A DNA stretch of 64,000 nucleotides from CALMEC01 sp963765105 (GCA_963765105.1 CAVXUW010000002.1:1302001-1366000), one strand, 5' to 3'. Shown: positions 1 through 9,792, numbered from the stretch's first letter. Made by a program: numbers and translations. Notes: generated by a model from the sequence alone, not told the origin.

Positions 1-758
1 ACCTTGGCAGCGGTGACGGTGCCATCGGCACGGCACCACGCCACCTGCTGGCCTTTGCGGATGTTGCCGTGATGGACGCGACAGATGGCCAGGCGCCCCA
101 GGTAGGCGGATGCCGCAAGGTTCGTCACGAGCGCCTGCAGCGGCGCGCCCTCGGTGTAGGTGGGCGACGGGATCGTGGTGAAGATGACTTGGAAGAGGGG
201 CTCCAGGTCGGTGCCCTGGTCGTCGGGGGTGAGCGATGCCCGGCCGGCCTTGGCGTTGCAGTAGACGATCGGAAACTCGATCTGGCCTTCGTCGGCCCCC
301 AAGTCGAGGAACAGCTCGTAGACCTCATCGACTACCTCGCTGATGCGGGCGTCGGGGCGGTCGACCTTGTTGACCACGAGCACCACCGGCAGACGCGCCT
401 CCAGGGCTTTGCGCAACACAAAACGGGTTTGAGGCAAGGGGCCTTCACTGGCGTCGACCAGAAGCAACACGCCGTCGACCATGTGCAGGCCGCGCTCAAC
501 TTCCCCGCCAAAGTCGGCGTGTCCGGGGGTGTCGACGATGTTGATCTTGATGTCACCGTGACGCACCGCGGTGTTCTTGGCGAGGATGGTGATGCCCTTC
601 TCGCGCTCCAAGTCCGTGGAGTCCATCACCCGCTCATTGACGTCCTGGTTCGCACGGAATGCGCCGGACTGCCAGAGCATGGCGTCCACCAGGGTGGTCT
701 TGCCATGGTCGACGTGCGCGACGATGGCGACATTGCGGAGGTCTTCTCGGGTAGCCAC
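1..758 (-). CDS. typA: TypA/BipA ribosome-associated GTPase, N-terminal part
   Basis: Translational GTPase of the EF-G/LepA superfamily that binds the ribosome and helps 50S assembly and stress adaptation. The frame shows the G1 loop AHVDHGKTTL, the switch region with RVMDSTDLEREKGITI, G3 DTPGHADFGGEV and G4 NKVDRPDA, followed by the start of the domain II barrel. The reading frame begins with GTG at 758 (MATREDLRNVAIVAHVDHG) and runs off the left edge after about 252 codons, so more than half of the usual roughly 610 residues is missing. The upstream sequence gives only a weak Shine-Dalgarno match. The family call is secure; cellular role is from the family. Confidence 0.95.
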   Translation of the reverse strand, partial: MATREDLRNVAIVAHVDHGKTTLVDAMLWQSGAFRANQDVNERVMDSTDLEREKGITILAKNTAVRHGDIKINIVDTPGHADFGGEVERGLHMVDGVLLLVDASEGPLPQTRFVLRKALEARLPVVLVVNKVDRPDARISEVVDEVYELFLDLGADEGQIEFPIVYCNAKAGRASLTPDDQGTDLEPLFQVIFTTIPSPTYTEGAPLQALVTNLAASAYLGRLAICRVHHGNIRKGQQVAWCRADGTVTAAK

Positions 759-1167
759 GGCGGCGGATGGTAGCTGGGTCCCGCGGGCCGAGCCCATATC
801 GGGTCCCATCCGTCCGCGGCGATTGACGTCGACAGGAGCCCGCTCCCCGGCATCCGGCACGGTAACTGTGGGCGAGGAGGGCCCAAGCTCCTCCTCCACA
901 CCGCGGCCGGTACGGTTGTCAACGCTGTCATGGCAACGATTCTCCGTCGGAGGTGGCCGAGTGATCACCGCAACGGGAGTGACATCCATGCCCACGATCT
1001 CGCGCAGAAGTCGCCCGAACCGGCCACAAGTACTCGTGCCATCCACCAATGCTTGTTAGGGTTACCGAAGTGCGGGGATTCTCGCGCGCCGTTGGCCCCG
1101 CGCCAACGGAGAAAATGAGCCGTCAATCCCGGATCCTCGGCGGCGCCTCAGATGAAGGTGAGCGCCC
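759..1167. other. Intergenic region between divergent typA and desaturase
   Basis: About 400 bases without a convincing gene. Open frames here are short, lack ribosome-binding sites and match nothing I recognise. The region must hold the promoters for typA (leftward) and the desaturase (rightward). I see no clear -10/-35 pair, tRNA or riboswitch fold. Confidence 0.5.
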
Positions 1168-2295
1168 ATGAGTGACTCGGCAACGGCAGAACGACGCACG
1201 GTCAGCTTCAATGGCGGCGGTGACTTCTACAGCGAGTTGAAGACACGCGTCGCTGAGTGGGTCAACGACCCCAAACGTGCTCGGCGTGCCCATGTCCGCC
1301 TCTACTCGAAAACGGCATTCATCCTGCTGTGGACCGCCGCGTCATGGGCAGCGCTCATGTTCTGGGCATCGTCGTGGTGGCACGTGGTTCTCCTGGCGGT
1401 CTCTCTGGGCTTGGCGCTCGCAGGTATCGGTTTCAACGTCACCCACGACGCGAACCACGGCTCATATTCGCCGAACCGCAAACTCAATGGCTGGATGCGC
1501 TGGTCGATGGACATCATCGGCGCCAGCTCGTACGTCTGGCGGATCAAGCACAACGTCGTGCATCACACCTATACGAACATCGAGGGGCACGACAGCGACA
1601 TCGAACAGCTTCCCTTCCTGCGTCTTGGCCCCGAGCAGACCCACCGGCCCATGCATCGCTTCCAGCACATCTACGCGTGGCCGCTCTACGGGCTGTTCGC
1701 CGTCAAGTGGCAGCTTCTGAGCGACCTCACCCTGCTGTCGGTTGGCAAGGTTGGCGAGACCCCCCTGCCCTGGCCCAAGGGCCGGGAGAAGGTCGGGTTC
1801 TGGGTCGGTAAGGCCATCTTCGCCACCTGGGCAATCATCCTCCCCGTCGTCTTTCACTGGGGCTCGATCTTCACCGTCCTCATTGCCTTTGGCATTGCCT
1901 CCTTCGTCCTGGCGTTCGTGCTGGCCATCACCTTCCAACTCGCCCACTGCGTTGAGGAAGCCGAGTTCTCGACCACCGAGAAGATGGCCGAGGCCGGAAA
2001 AGTGGAGTGGGCCCGCCATCAGGTGGAGACCACCGTCGACTTCGCCCCGCGCAGCCGCATCCTCGCCTGGTACATGGGTGGCCTCAACTTCCAGATCGAG
2101 CACCACCTGTTCTCCCGCGTGGCTCACACCCACTACCCGAAGATCGCCCCCATCGTGCAAGAGGTGTGCGCTCGCTACGGCGTCGACTACCAGGTCCACC
2201 AAACCCTGCGAAGCGCTGTCATGAGCCACATTCGCTTCCTCGCCCGCATGGGCCAGCCGAACCCAGGGCAAAGCGGCGCACACCTCCCGGTGTGA
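1168..2295 (+). CDS. Fatty acid desaturase, membrane di-iron type (acyl-CoA/acyl-lipid front-end-like)
   Basis: Integral-membrane desaturase that inserts a double bond into a fatty acyl chain using O2 and reduced ferredoxin, flavodoxin or cytochrome b5-type electrons. All three histidine clusters are present: HDANH (residues 93-97), HNVVHH (128-133) and QIEHH (309-313). The last, with Q in place of the first H, is typical of front-end and linoleoyl-CoA desaturases. Hydrophobic pairs flank them near residues 50-92 and 205-255. There is no fused cytochrome b5 domain. Length 375 fits the family. ATG at 1168 has a GAAGGTGAG-like ribosome-binding site 7 nt upstream. The regiospecificity cannot be read from sequence. 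Confidence 0.9.
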   Translation: MSDSATAERRTVSFNGGGDFYSELKTRVAEWVNDPKRARRAHVRLYSKTAFILLWTAASWAALMFWASSWWHVVLLAVSLGLALAGIGFNVTHDANHGSYSPNRKLNGWMRWSMDIIGASSYVWRIKHNVVHHTYTNIEGHDSDIEQLPFLRLGPEQTHRPMHRFQHIYAWPLYGLFAVKWQLLSDLTLLSVGKVGETPLPWPKGREKVGFWVGKAIFATWAIILPVVFHWGSIFTVLIAFGIASFVLAFVLAITFQLAHCVEEAEFSTTEKMAEAGKVEWARHQVETTVDFAPRSRILAWYMGGLNFQIEHHLFSRVAHTHYPKIAPIVQEVCARYGVDYQVHQTLRSAVMSHIRFLARMGQPNPGQSGAHLPV

Positions 2296-2361
2296 GAGTG
2301 TGATCGTCTAACGTCCTTGGGGGCTTGTGGCACGTGGCCCGTCTGCGTCTCGTGTCCCCCT

Positions 2362-2444
2362 CGGCACCCCGACAAGCCTCTTCGGGTGTCGGTGCCGAAA
2401 GGAAACACGGCACCTCACGTCGCTATCCGGCGATTCGTGAGGTG
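2362..2444. terminator. Two hairpins between convergent desaturase and antiporter
   Basis: Positions 2362-2397 form a stem CGGCA...TGCCG with CCGACA/TGTCGG inside and a two-base bulge. Positions 2411-2444 form a perfect 9-bp stem CACCTCACG/CGTGAGGTG with an inner TCGC/GCGA stem. The second overlaps the stop codon of the minus-strand antiporter. Location between convergent genes suggests a bidirectional terminator; there is no strong T-tract, so this is inference. Confidence 0.55.
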
Positions 2445-3820
2445 CCCTCCGCCGTTGCCTTCGCATCGAGGATGTCTTGTGAGCTGTAGGTCGCGCTGAT
2501 GCTCTCGACCTCTTTCTTGGGAACGAGCCAACCCATCAACGGTCCGGTCATCATCGTGGTGACGATCGCGCCGACGACGAACACGACTTGCATCGATGGT
2601 GTGATCGTGCCGAGCTGCAATCCGATGAGCCCGACCACCAGGATGAGAAGGCCACGGCAGTTGAGCAGCACGCCCACCACCAACGCATCCTTGCTCTTCA
2701 GTCCCACGGCGCGGCCGGCGAGATAGCCGGCGCCAAGCTTCCCGGCAATCATCAACGCAAGGAACAGGGCGGCAGCCGCCAGCAGCGTTCCGGTGACCAG
2801 CGTGAGGTCGGTACGCAGACCCGAGACCGCGAGGAAGATGGGAAGGAGAAACACAACGACGGTGCTTTCCATACGGCTGATCACCGCGGGGGCAAGGCCG
2901 TCACGCTCCGGAACGGCAAGCCCGAAGAGAAACCCACCGACAAGGGCGGCCCCAAAGATCCGGTCGGTTGCGAGGCCGGTAGCCAATGCCCCGATCAACA
3001 TCACCGCAAGGAGATTTCCGTCGAGGTTCTTGGCGGCGTCAAAGCGTTTCGTGGCAAGCGACATGAGCGGACGCACCACGAGGAACAAGACCGCGATCAG
3101 CCCAATCACGAGGAGGAAGCGAAGGCCGACGCTGTCCACCACACCGGATCCCTTTGCCGAGGCGCTTGCGGCGGCGATGACGAGAAACATCAAAACCGTG
3201 ACGATGGCCGCCGACCCGACTCCGATCGCCCCCATCTGAGAACCGAGGAGCCCCTTCTCTTGAAGGATGCGTGCCATGACGGGAAACGCCGTCACACTGA
3301 TCGCCGCGCCGAGAAACAGGCCGAAGGTGGTGGCGCTGATGCCGGCGGGGCGCCACGTCGGCCCATCAAGGACCGCCCCGGCGACAAAGCCCAACGCGAC
3401 GGGCACAAGCGTCGCGGCGATCGCCATTACGATCATTTGGACGCTACGACCTTTGAGCAGCCGTTTGTCGAGTTCCAGGCCGACAAGGAACATGTAGAAG
3501 ACGAGTGCGATCTGCCCGATGAGCGTCAGAAACGCCACGGCCGGCAACGGGAAGAGATCATTCACAAGGCCGGAGCCATCGATGGCGCCCGCCTTCGCGG
3601 TGGCCGCCTTCGCGAGTTGACCTCCAAGAACTGTTGGTCCGATCAGGATGCCGGCAATGATCTCTCCGACGATCCGTGGCTGGCCAAACTTCTCGAACAG
3701 CGTGCCAACGAGTCGTGCCGCTATGAGGATGATCGCAATGTCCATGAGGACGTACGCCACGACATCGGCGGACGGGATGAACTTCGGCGGGTTCTGTGCG
3801 GCAGCGAGAAAGATCTCCAC
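2423..3820 (-). CDS. Cation:proton antiporter, CPA2 (KefB/NapA-like) family
   Basis: A 465-residue polytopic membrane protein with about 12 hydrophobic segments. The N-terminal portion GQPRIVGEIIAGILIGPTVLG is the CPA2 signature. The central segment with repeated small residues (GAALVGGFLFGLAVPERDGL) fits the antiporter core. The family exchanges Na+ or K+ for H+ for pH and salt homeostasis. There is no C-terminal TrkA-N domain, so it lacks the KefB-type nucleotide-binding tail. The start is GTG at 3820 with an AGGTGGAAG ribosome-binding site. The protein stands alone, divergent from the methyltransferase at 4010. The transported ion is not determined. Confidence 0.9.
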   Translation of the reverse strand: MEIFLAAAQNPPKFIPSADVVAYVLMDIAIILIAARLVGTLFEKFGQPRIVGEIIAGILIGPTVLGGQLAKAATAKAGAIDGSGLVNDLFPLPAVAFLTLIGQIALVFYMFLVGLELDKRLLKGRSVQMIVMAIAATLVPVALGFVAGAVLDGPTWRPAGISATTFGLFLGAAISVTAFPVMARILQEKGLLGSQMGAIGVGSAAIVTVLMFLVIAAASASAKGSGVVDSVGLRFLLVIGLIAVLFLVVRPLMSLATKRFDAAKNLDGNLLAVMLIGALATGLATDRIFGAALVGGFLFGLAVPERDGLAPAVISRMESTVVVFLLPIFLAVSGLRTDLTLVTGTLLAAAALFLALMIAGKLGAGYLAGRAVGLKSKDALVVGVLLNCRGLLILVVGLIGLQLGTITPSMQVVFVVGAIVTTMMTGPLMGWLVPKKEVESISATYSSQDILDAKATAEGTSRIAG

Positions 3821-4009
3821 GAGGCTTCCACCTTCTGGCCAGGATTGACGGGACGTCCCTACCCCGCGCTGCTGTCCATTCGACCGTGCGGGTACTCGAA
3901 ACGAAGACTACGGGAGGCCGAGTGTCGGTCCGGTCAGGATTCCTTTAGGGAACGTGGTGGTGCGCCCGGGACACCGTCAGCTCGGCCTCGACCGGTAACG
4001 TCGGCAGCG

Positions 4010-4750
4010 ATGACGATCTACGACGGAATCGGTACGGGCTACGCCGAGAGACGGCGCGAGGACCCCAAGATCGCGGCAGCGATCACTACTGCCCTCGGTG
4101 ACAGCGCGTCGGTGGTGAACGTCGGGGCGGGCGCGGGTTCGTATGAGCCGCGTGATCGTGAGGTGATCGCGGTGGAACCATCGACGGTGATGATCGCCCA
4201 GCGAGACCCCCGGCGGGCGACGGCCGTTGTCGGGCGGGCCGAGGACCTCCCGTTGGCCGATGCGAGCATCGATGCCGCCATGACGCTCCTGTCGCTTCAC
4301 CACTGGGAGAGCGTGGACGCGGGCCTTCGTGAGATGCAGCGCGTCGCGCGACGACGGATTGTGATTCTCACCATCGACCCCGCGGTCTCGGGCCAGACGT
4401 GGTTGATGGCCGACTGCCTCACCGAGGTGGCGGAGCGGGACAACGCCACGATGCCGTCACCAGCGGCCATCGCCCAGACGATCAACGGTCGGGTTGATGT
4501 CGTCCCCGTCCCCGCCGATTGCCAGGATGGCTTTCTCCTGGCGTTCTGGGCGCATCCTGAGTGGGTACTCGACCCCGGCGCCCGTGCCGCCACCAGTGGC
4601 TTTGCCCTGATGCCCGATACCGTGGTGGACCGGGTGACCTCCGCCGTCGCCGCCGACCTCGCGTCCGGCGAATGGGACCGCCGATACGGCCACCTGCGGA
4701 CGCTGGAGAGCTACGACGCGGGTCTTCGCCTCATCACCGCCGACGTTTAA
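4010..4750 (+). CDS. Class I SAM-dependent methyltransferase (Methyltransf_11-like)
   Basis: A 246-residue protein with a Rossmann-type SAM site: motif I VVNVGAGAGSYEP (about residues 35-47), an acidic VIAVEPS end of beta-2 that contacts the ribose, and GRAEDLPLADASIDAAMTL as motifs II and III. The following sequence LLSLHHWESVDAGLREM is typical of small-molecule methyltransferases. The substrate is unknown. ATG at 4010 was chosen over the much longer open frame beginning at 2588. The part upstream of 4010 runs antisense to the antiporter and has no family resemblance. Confidence 0.8.
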   Translation: MTIYDGIGTGYAERRREDPKIAAAITTALGDSASVVNVGAGAGSYEPRDREVIAVEPSTVMIAQRDPRRATAVVGRAEDLPLADASIDAAMTLLSLHHWESVDAGLREMQRVARRRIVILTIDPAVSGQTWLMADCLTEVAERDNATMPSPAAIAQTINGRVDVVPVPADCQDGFLLAFWAHPEWVLDPGARAATSGFALMPDTVVDRVTSAVAADLASGEWDRRYGHLRTLESYDAGLRLITADV

Positions 4751-4759
4751 GCACGCCCG

Positions 4760-5758
4760 TTAGGGGGCGAAGATCGCGCGTGCGAACCCTTCGGCGTCGA
4801 AGGGTTGCAGGTCGTCGACGCCCTCTCCGACGCCCACGAGCTTGACCGGCACGCCGAGCTGATCACGGATGGACAGGACGATGCCGCCCTTGGCGATGCC
4901 GTCGAGTTTCGTGAGGACCACCCCGGTGAGCGGGGCCACGTCGTTGAAGAGCTTGGCTTGGCTGATGCCGTTCTGGCCGGTGGTGGCATCGAGGACCAGC
5001 AGCACCTCATGCGGGGCGGTGGGGTCCTGCTTACCGGCCACCTGCGCGACCTTCCGCAGCTCCTCCATGAGGTTCTTCTGGGTCTGCAGACGTCCTGCCG
5101 TGTCGATGATCACGACATCGGCGCCACGGGCCTTGCCGGCGGCAATCGCGTCGAAGGTGACGGCCCCCGGGTCGGAGCCGGGCCCCTGGCGAATGAGCTG
5201 CGCACCCGAGCGTTCGGCCCACACCGCCAGCTGGTCGATCGCCGCGGCCCGGAACGTGTCTCCGGCGCCGATCACCACCTTCTGACCCAACCCGGCGAGA
5301 CGATGGGCGAGCTTGCCGATCGTTGTGGTCTTGCCACTGCCGTTGACGCCGATGACGAGGATGACCGTGGGTTCGCCGCGCAGAGGCACCCGGATGGGCT
5401 CGGGAGCCATTCGGTGGGCCACCTCCTTCCACAGCCCCTCGGCGAGCGTCTCGCCGCTGATGACGCGCCCCTCCCGTGCCTCGGCGCGCAGGTGGGCGAT
5501 CATGTCGTCGGTGGCCTCCATGCCGCAGTCCGCGACGATGAGCGCCTCCTCGAGCGCCTCCCACGTGTCCTCGGTGACCAGCTTGGGAGCGTAGATCGCC
5601 GCAAGTTGCGGTGAGATGGCCTGACGCGGGGCGGTCAGCCGTTCACGCAGGCGTCCGAACACACCTCTGCGACTGGGCTCCGCTGCGGCGGCGTCCGCAT
5701 CGTCAGCGGAGATGGGAAGCTCAAACAGCTCCGCCCACGGAACGAGCTCGGCGTCCAC
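4760..5758 (-). CDS. ftsY: Signal recognition particle receptor FtsY
   Basis: SRP-family GTPase that docks SRP-ribosome complexes at the membrane. It has a short acidic N-terminal A domain, an N helical bundle (about 45-120) and a complete G domain: P-loop GVNGSGKTT (137-145), DTFRAAA, DTAGRLQTQKNL (219-230) and TKLDGIAKGG (283-292). At 332 residues it is a compact FtsY. The start is GTG at 5758, two bases after the smc stop codon, so the pair is very likely one transcript. smc-ftsY adjacency is common in Actinomycetota. Confidence 0.97.
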   Translation of the reverse strand: MDAELVPWAELFELPISADDADAAAAEPSRRGVFGRLRERLTAPRQAISPQLAAIYAPKLVTEDTWEALEEALIVADCGMEATDDMIAHLRAEAREGRVISGETLAEGLWKEVAHRMAPEPIRVPLRGEPTVILVIGVNGSGKTTTIGKLAHRLAGLGQKVVIGAGDTFRAAAIDQLAVWAERSGAQLIRQGPGSDPGAVTFDAIAAGKARGADVVIIDTAGRLQTQKNLMEELRKVAQVAGKQDPTAPHEVLLVLDATTGQNGISQAKLFNDVAPLTGVVLTKLDGIAKGGIVLSIRDQLGVPVKLVGVGEGVDDLQPFDAEGFARAIFAP

Positions 5759-5760
5759 GA

Positions 5761-8700
5761 CTACCGTGCGTTGACGAGGCGCAGCTGCCGACTCACGTAC
5801 GGCGTCGCGGACTCGACAGACTCGGCCAGCTTGCGGGAGAGCACCTGCGTCACACCGTCGCCACCCATCGTGACGCCGAAGAGCGTGTCGGCGATTTCGA
5901 CGGTGGGCTGTTGGTGGGTGATCACGAGGAACTGGGTCTCCGAGGCCAGTTGCTTCACCACTGCAAGGAAGCGTCGCAAGTTGGCGTCGTCGAGCGCCGC
6001 CTCCACCTCATCGAGGAGGTAGAACGGCGCAGGCCGTGCCATTGCGAGCGCGAGGCAAAAGCCCATCGCGATCAACGAGCGTTCACCACCGGACATGAGC
6101 GACAGCGCCCGGGGGCGTTTACCGGCCGGAACAACCTCGACCTCCACTCCCTCGTCACCGTCCTCGTCCTCTGCGGCCACCAGTCGCAGACGCCCGGTGC
6201 CGCCGGGGAACAGCAGGCCAACGACCTCGGCGAACCGGTCCGACACGGTTTGGAAGACGGCATCGAAACCCTCACCGACGGCGGCGTCAAGCTCACCAAG
6301 GTGGGCGGTGAGGTGATCACAGCTTCGGGTGAGGTCGGCGATCTGCTCGTTGATGTGCGTTTCGCGTTCGGCCAGTTCAGCACGCTCAGTGCCGGCCAGC
6401 TCGTTGACTGCACCGATGGCGAGGCGTCGGCGTTCGAGGTCGGCAAGGCGTTCGGCGACCTCCTCTGGGGTGCCCACGTTCTCGGGTCGCTCCGCGGGCG
6501 CCGGCCCGGCCTCGGACACCCGCTCCTGAGCAAGACGCAAATCCACCTGCGCGACGTGGAGACGTTCACGATGTCCGGCCGCGTCGATCTCAGCCACCTC
6601 CGCGGCGCGCTGGGCCGCAGCCAGGCCTTCCTCTGCGGTGGAGAACGCTGACCGCCGTTCGGCCAGTTCGTTGGCCGCGTCGACACAAACCGGCACGAGT
6701 GCATCCGCCGCCGCTTGGATCACCAGAACGGAGCGCTCCACGAGCGCAAGGTCGGCCGGCAACATGTCGGCCGCACCGATCAGGGCACGTGCCGCCGACA
6801 GCGACGCTGCGGCCTCGGAGCTCCGCGCATCGATCGCCGCGTGGTCGGACGAAACCGAGCGGAAGGTCTCGCGAGCCCGGGTGAGTTCATTGGCGCCCGA
6901 CTGAGCCGCCTCCCGGGCGGTAACGACAGTTGCCTGGGCACGGGTCAGTGCCTCGGCCAAGTCCGCGAGCGACGCCGTTTCCTCGTCAACGATGCGCGTT
7001 GCGTCCTCATGGAGACGACGGGCCTCCTCATGCTCGGACCGGAGGCGCTCCCGACGTTCGCTACGGGCCGCGATCTGCGCCCGCGCGGTCGCCAGTGCGT
7101 GAGCGGCTGCCGCGCGCGAGCGTTCGGTTGCGACGCACCGCTGACGCATCCCATCACGGCGGAACTGGCACTCACTCATCAGCTGTGTGAGCCGGGAGAC
7201 CTCGACCCGTGCGGCGGCTTCGTCGGCCACGGCACGAGCATGCAGCGCACGGCGCGCCCACGACCCGCGTGCCGCGCTCACAATCCCGTCCACCGGTCGG
7301 TAAGCCACGCCATCAGCCGTCACGAACAGGCCGGGATGATCGGTGGGCACACCCTCGAGAGAGTCGACCAGCCAGGCATCGGCCAGGAGACGCTCCAGGT
7401 GGCGGCGCACGTCGGCTGAACAGTCGGTCACGACATCGATCATCGCGCGTGCACCGGCAACAGAGCGTCCGTTTGCCCGTTCGGGGGCCGGGACAATCGC
7501 CGTGGATGCCCCATTGGTCAGCGCGTCACGGGCATTCGCGATGTCGGAAACCAGCACCGCATCCGCGTAGGCACCGAGGGCAGCGGCGAGTGCGCGCTCC
7601 GAACCGGCTTCCACCTGGAGCCCGTCACCGAGAGTGTCACCTACCGACGATGAATCCTCATCAGGGGCGAGAAGACGAGCGTCGGCGGCAGCCTCGCGCT
7701 GCCGCGACTCGGCTTGCCGAAGTTCGCTCGCTGCCCCGTCATTGTCTGCGGTGGCATCCGCGAGACGACGAAGGTCGCGCTCGGCACGCCGCTCGGCGAT
7801 GTCGGCACGCCGCTCGGTTCGGTCGTCCTGAGCACCGTCTTGGGTATCCAGGACGTCGAGCTGGCTGATGGCGCGGCCGATCGCATCGTTGGCGTAGGCA
7901 ACCCGCCGCTGTGCGTCGGCAATCGCAGCCTCCGACGCGGCACGATCGGTGTCGATGCGACGAACCGCCTCGATGGCATGAAGTTCGGCGGCGCGAAGCT
8001 CGAGCTCCGCCTCCTCAGCGGCACGTTCCGCAACTTGTGCGGCCGCAACGGCGGCGCTGCTGCGATCCCGTGTCTCGTGCGCCTCGGCGGCCTCCGCTTC
8101 CAGACGGGCGAGTTGCTCTGCTGCGTCGGCCCGCGCATGCCCCAGTCGTTCACGACGCGTCTGAAGCTCGTTGCGGCGCTCCGTCGCAAGCTCAGCCCGA
8201 CCGGCGACACGATCGGTGGCCGCGCGCAAGGACGACGCGATCGTTTCTGCCCGCTCCAGTTGGGAGACCGCGCTGGTGCGCAACTCATTGGACGTGGCCC
8301 GCGCGGCACGCGCCGCATCCAGGGCCGCGCCAGCAGCGCTGTCGTGTTGCTGACGCTCCTCAGAGGTGGCCGTGGCCGCGATCAACCCATCCGCAGCGGC
8401 AAATGCGCGAACGGCCTGTTCGGTCTCACGAACCTCGCGAATTTCCGCGTCAAAAGCTGCAGCACGTTCGGCCGCCCGTGCCTGACGGTCGAGCGCCCGT
8501 GCCCGGGAGGTGAGCTCGGCAGCGAGGTCACGGGCACGGTCGAGCTTCTCCGCGACGCGCGCCAGCTTCTGCTCGGCGCGCTTGCGGCGCCGTTTGGTGA
8601 CACCGACCCCGGCCGCTTCATCGAGCATTGCTCGTCGCTCCACAGGACGACTCGTGGCGAGGGCCTCAACCTGGCCCTGGCGAATGACCGCGAGGGACTC

Positions 8701-9090
8701 ACCGCCAAGCCCACGCTCGGCAAGCGATTCATGGAGGTCGAGCAGACGACATGAGGCACCGTTCAGCATGTAGCTCGAGTCGCCAGCCCGGGTCAGTCGA
8801 CGGCTCACCTCCACTTCGGCAGGGCCATCGGATACGCCGTCAAACTGCAGCGCCACCTCGGCGAGACCCGCGGCCTGTCGTGCTTCAGTTCCCTGGTAGA
8901 GGATGTCGTGCATCCCCGGGGCGCGGAGTCGACTGGCGCGCTGCTCACCGAGCGCCCACGAAATGGCCTCACCGAAGTTGCTCTTACCGGAGCCGTTGGG
9001 CCCGACGATGACGTTGACGCCCGGGCCGAGGTCGAGCGTGACGTCACCGGCAAATGACTTGAATCCGCGGATACGAATACGTCGGAGCAC
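5761..9090 (-). CDS. smc: Chromosome segregation protein SMC
   Basis: ATP-dependent DNA loop-extrusion protein of the condensin complex. Walker A GPNGSGKSN lies at residues 30-38. Two long coiled-coil arms (about 150-470 and 640-930) flank a hinge around residues 480-620. The C-terminal head carries the LMSGGERSL signature and Walker B YLLDEVEAALDD. Length 1109 is slightly short for SMC (commonly 1150-1200). GTG start at 9090 directly abuts the rnc stop codon. The order acpP-rnc-smc-ftsY is a classic conserved cluster. ScpA and ScpB are not in this window. Confidence 0.97.
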   Translation of the reverse strand: MLRRIRIRGFKSFAGDVTLDLGPGVNVIVGPNGSGKSNFGEAISWALGEQRASRLRAPGMHDILYQGTEARQAAGLAEVALQFDGVSDGPAEVEVSRRLTRAGDSSYMLNGASCRLLDLHESLAERGLGGESLAVIRQGQVEALATSRPVERRAMLDEAAGVGVTKRRRKRAEQKLARVAEKLDRARDLAAELTSRARALDRQARAAERAAAFDAEIREVRETEQAVRAFAAADGLIAATATSEERQQHDSAAGAALDAARAARATSNELRTSAVSQLERAETIASSLRAATDRVAGRAELATERRNELQTRRERLGHARADAAEQLARLEAEAAEAHETRDRSSAAVAAAQVAERAAEEAELELRAAELHAIEAVRRIDTDRAASEAAIADAQRRVAYANDAIGRAISQLDVLDTQDGAQDDRTERRADIAERRAERDLRRLADATADNDGAASELRQAESRQREAAADARLLAPDEDSSSVGDTLGDGLQVEAGSERALAAALGAYADAVLVSDIANARDALTNGASTAIVPAPERANGRSVAGARAMIDVVTDCSADVRRHLERLLADAWLVDSLEGVPTDHPGLFVTADGVAYRPVDGIVSAARGSWARRALHARAVADEAAARVEVSRLTQLMSECQFRRDGMRQRCVATERSRAAAAHALATARAQIAARSERRERLRSEHEEARRLHEDATRIVDEETASLADLAEALTRAQATVVTAREAAQSGANELTRARETFRSVSSDHAAIDARSSEAAASLSAARALIGAADMLPADLALVERSVLVIQAAADALVPVCVDAANELAERRSAFSTAEEGLAAAQRAAEVAEIDAAGHRERLHVAQVDLRLAQERVSEAGPAPAERPENVGTPEEVAERLADLERRRLAIGAVNELAGTERAELAERETHINEQIADLTRSCDHLTAHLGELDAAVGEGFDAVFQTVSDRFAEVVGLLFPGGTGRLRLVAAEDEDGDEGVEVEVVPAGKRPRALSLMSGGERSLIAMGFCLALAMARPAPFYLLDEVEAALDDANLRRFLAVVKQLASETQFLVITHQQPTVEIADTLFGVTMGGDGVTQVLSRKLAESVESATPYVSRQLRLVNAR

Positions 9091-9705
9091 CTAGTCCTGC
9101 TTTCCGTACCGGTCGAGTGCTTCTCGGGCAGCAGCTTGCTCCGAGGCTTGTTTGGATCGTCCCGTTCCTTCGCCACGCGCCTCGCCCCCGACACTCACGC
9201 GAGTGGTAAAAACCCGCTCATGGGGTGGGCCGTCACGATTGATGACCTCGTAGTGAACAATCAGCGCATCTTGTGCGGCACGTTCCTGCAGGGCGGTCTT
9301 CGCATCGCGCTGGCCCAGCGTCGCGCCGTCCATCACCGGCGCAAATGATGCCCGTACGGCCCCATCGGTGCGATCGTGCCCCAGGTCGGTCCAACAGGCG
9401 CCGATGAGTGACTCGACGAGAGCGGCGAGCACGCTCGTGCGTTCGGACATCTCTCGGGCCGCATCACGGTGGCGTGAGGGCGCGGCCGCAATGAACTGCG
9501 CCGGCAGGCCGAGATCGACCGCAACCCGTGCGCAGGCCTCACCGCCGACGATCTGTTGGCGCATCCAGGCAAGGTCCCCTTCTGACGCCGTGGTGTGGCG
9601 ACGAAGGAGTTCCGCGGTCACGACAACCTCGAGCACGGCGTCGCCCAGCAGCTCGAGCCGCTCGTACGACAGTGCTCGTGTGGGCGTCCATGAACGATGC
9701 GCCAA
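9091..9705 (-). CDS. rnc: Ribonuclease III (start codon uncertain)
   Basis: Double-strand-specific RNase for rRNA and mRNA processing. The catalytic-domain signature is YERLELLGDAVLEVV, with the second acidic motif LVESLIGACWTDLG. A double-stranded-RNA-binding domain (AQDALIVHYEVI to the end) follows. The annotated TTG at 9705 begins at LAHRSWTP, which aligns with the ALTHRSW motif usually preceded by about 20 residues. The same frame stays open upstream (GLGELAHLLAPERRAETLAHR) to the stop at the end of acpP. However, it contains no ATG, GTG or TTG before 9705. Either an unusual initiation codon is used or a base is wrong in 9,706-9,792. Confidence 0.9.
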   Translation of the reverse strand: MAHRSWTPTRALSYERLELLGDAVLEVVVTAELLRRHTTASEGDLAWMRQQIVGGEACARVAVDLGLPAQFIAAAPSRHRDAAREMSERTSVLAALVESLIGACWTDLGHDRTDGAVRASFAPVMDGATLGQRDAKTALQERAAQDALIVHYEVINRDGPPHERVFTTRVSVGGEARGEGTGRSKQASEQAAAREALDRYGKQD

Positions 9706-9792
9706 CGTTTCCGCACGTCGTTCCGGAGCCAGCAGGTGGGCGAGTTCACCGAGGCCATGGGAAGAGTCAGTCGCTGGTGACGACGTACCCGA

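Noticed and set aside
1462..2283. A 273-codon minus-strand ORF opposite the desaturase
   Set aside because: It mirrors the codon bias of the desaturase gene, has no recognisable domain and no ribosome-binding site.
2588..4750. A 720-codon plus-strand ORF covering the antiporter region
   Set aside because: Its first two thirds are antisense to the antiporter and show only low-complexity charged sequence; only the part from 4010 is a real methyltransferase.
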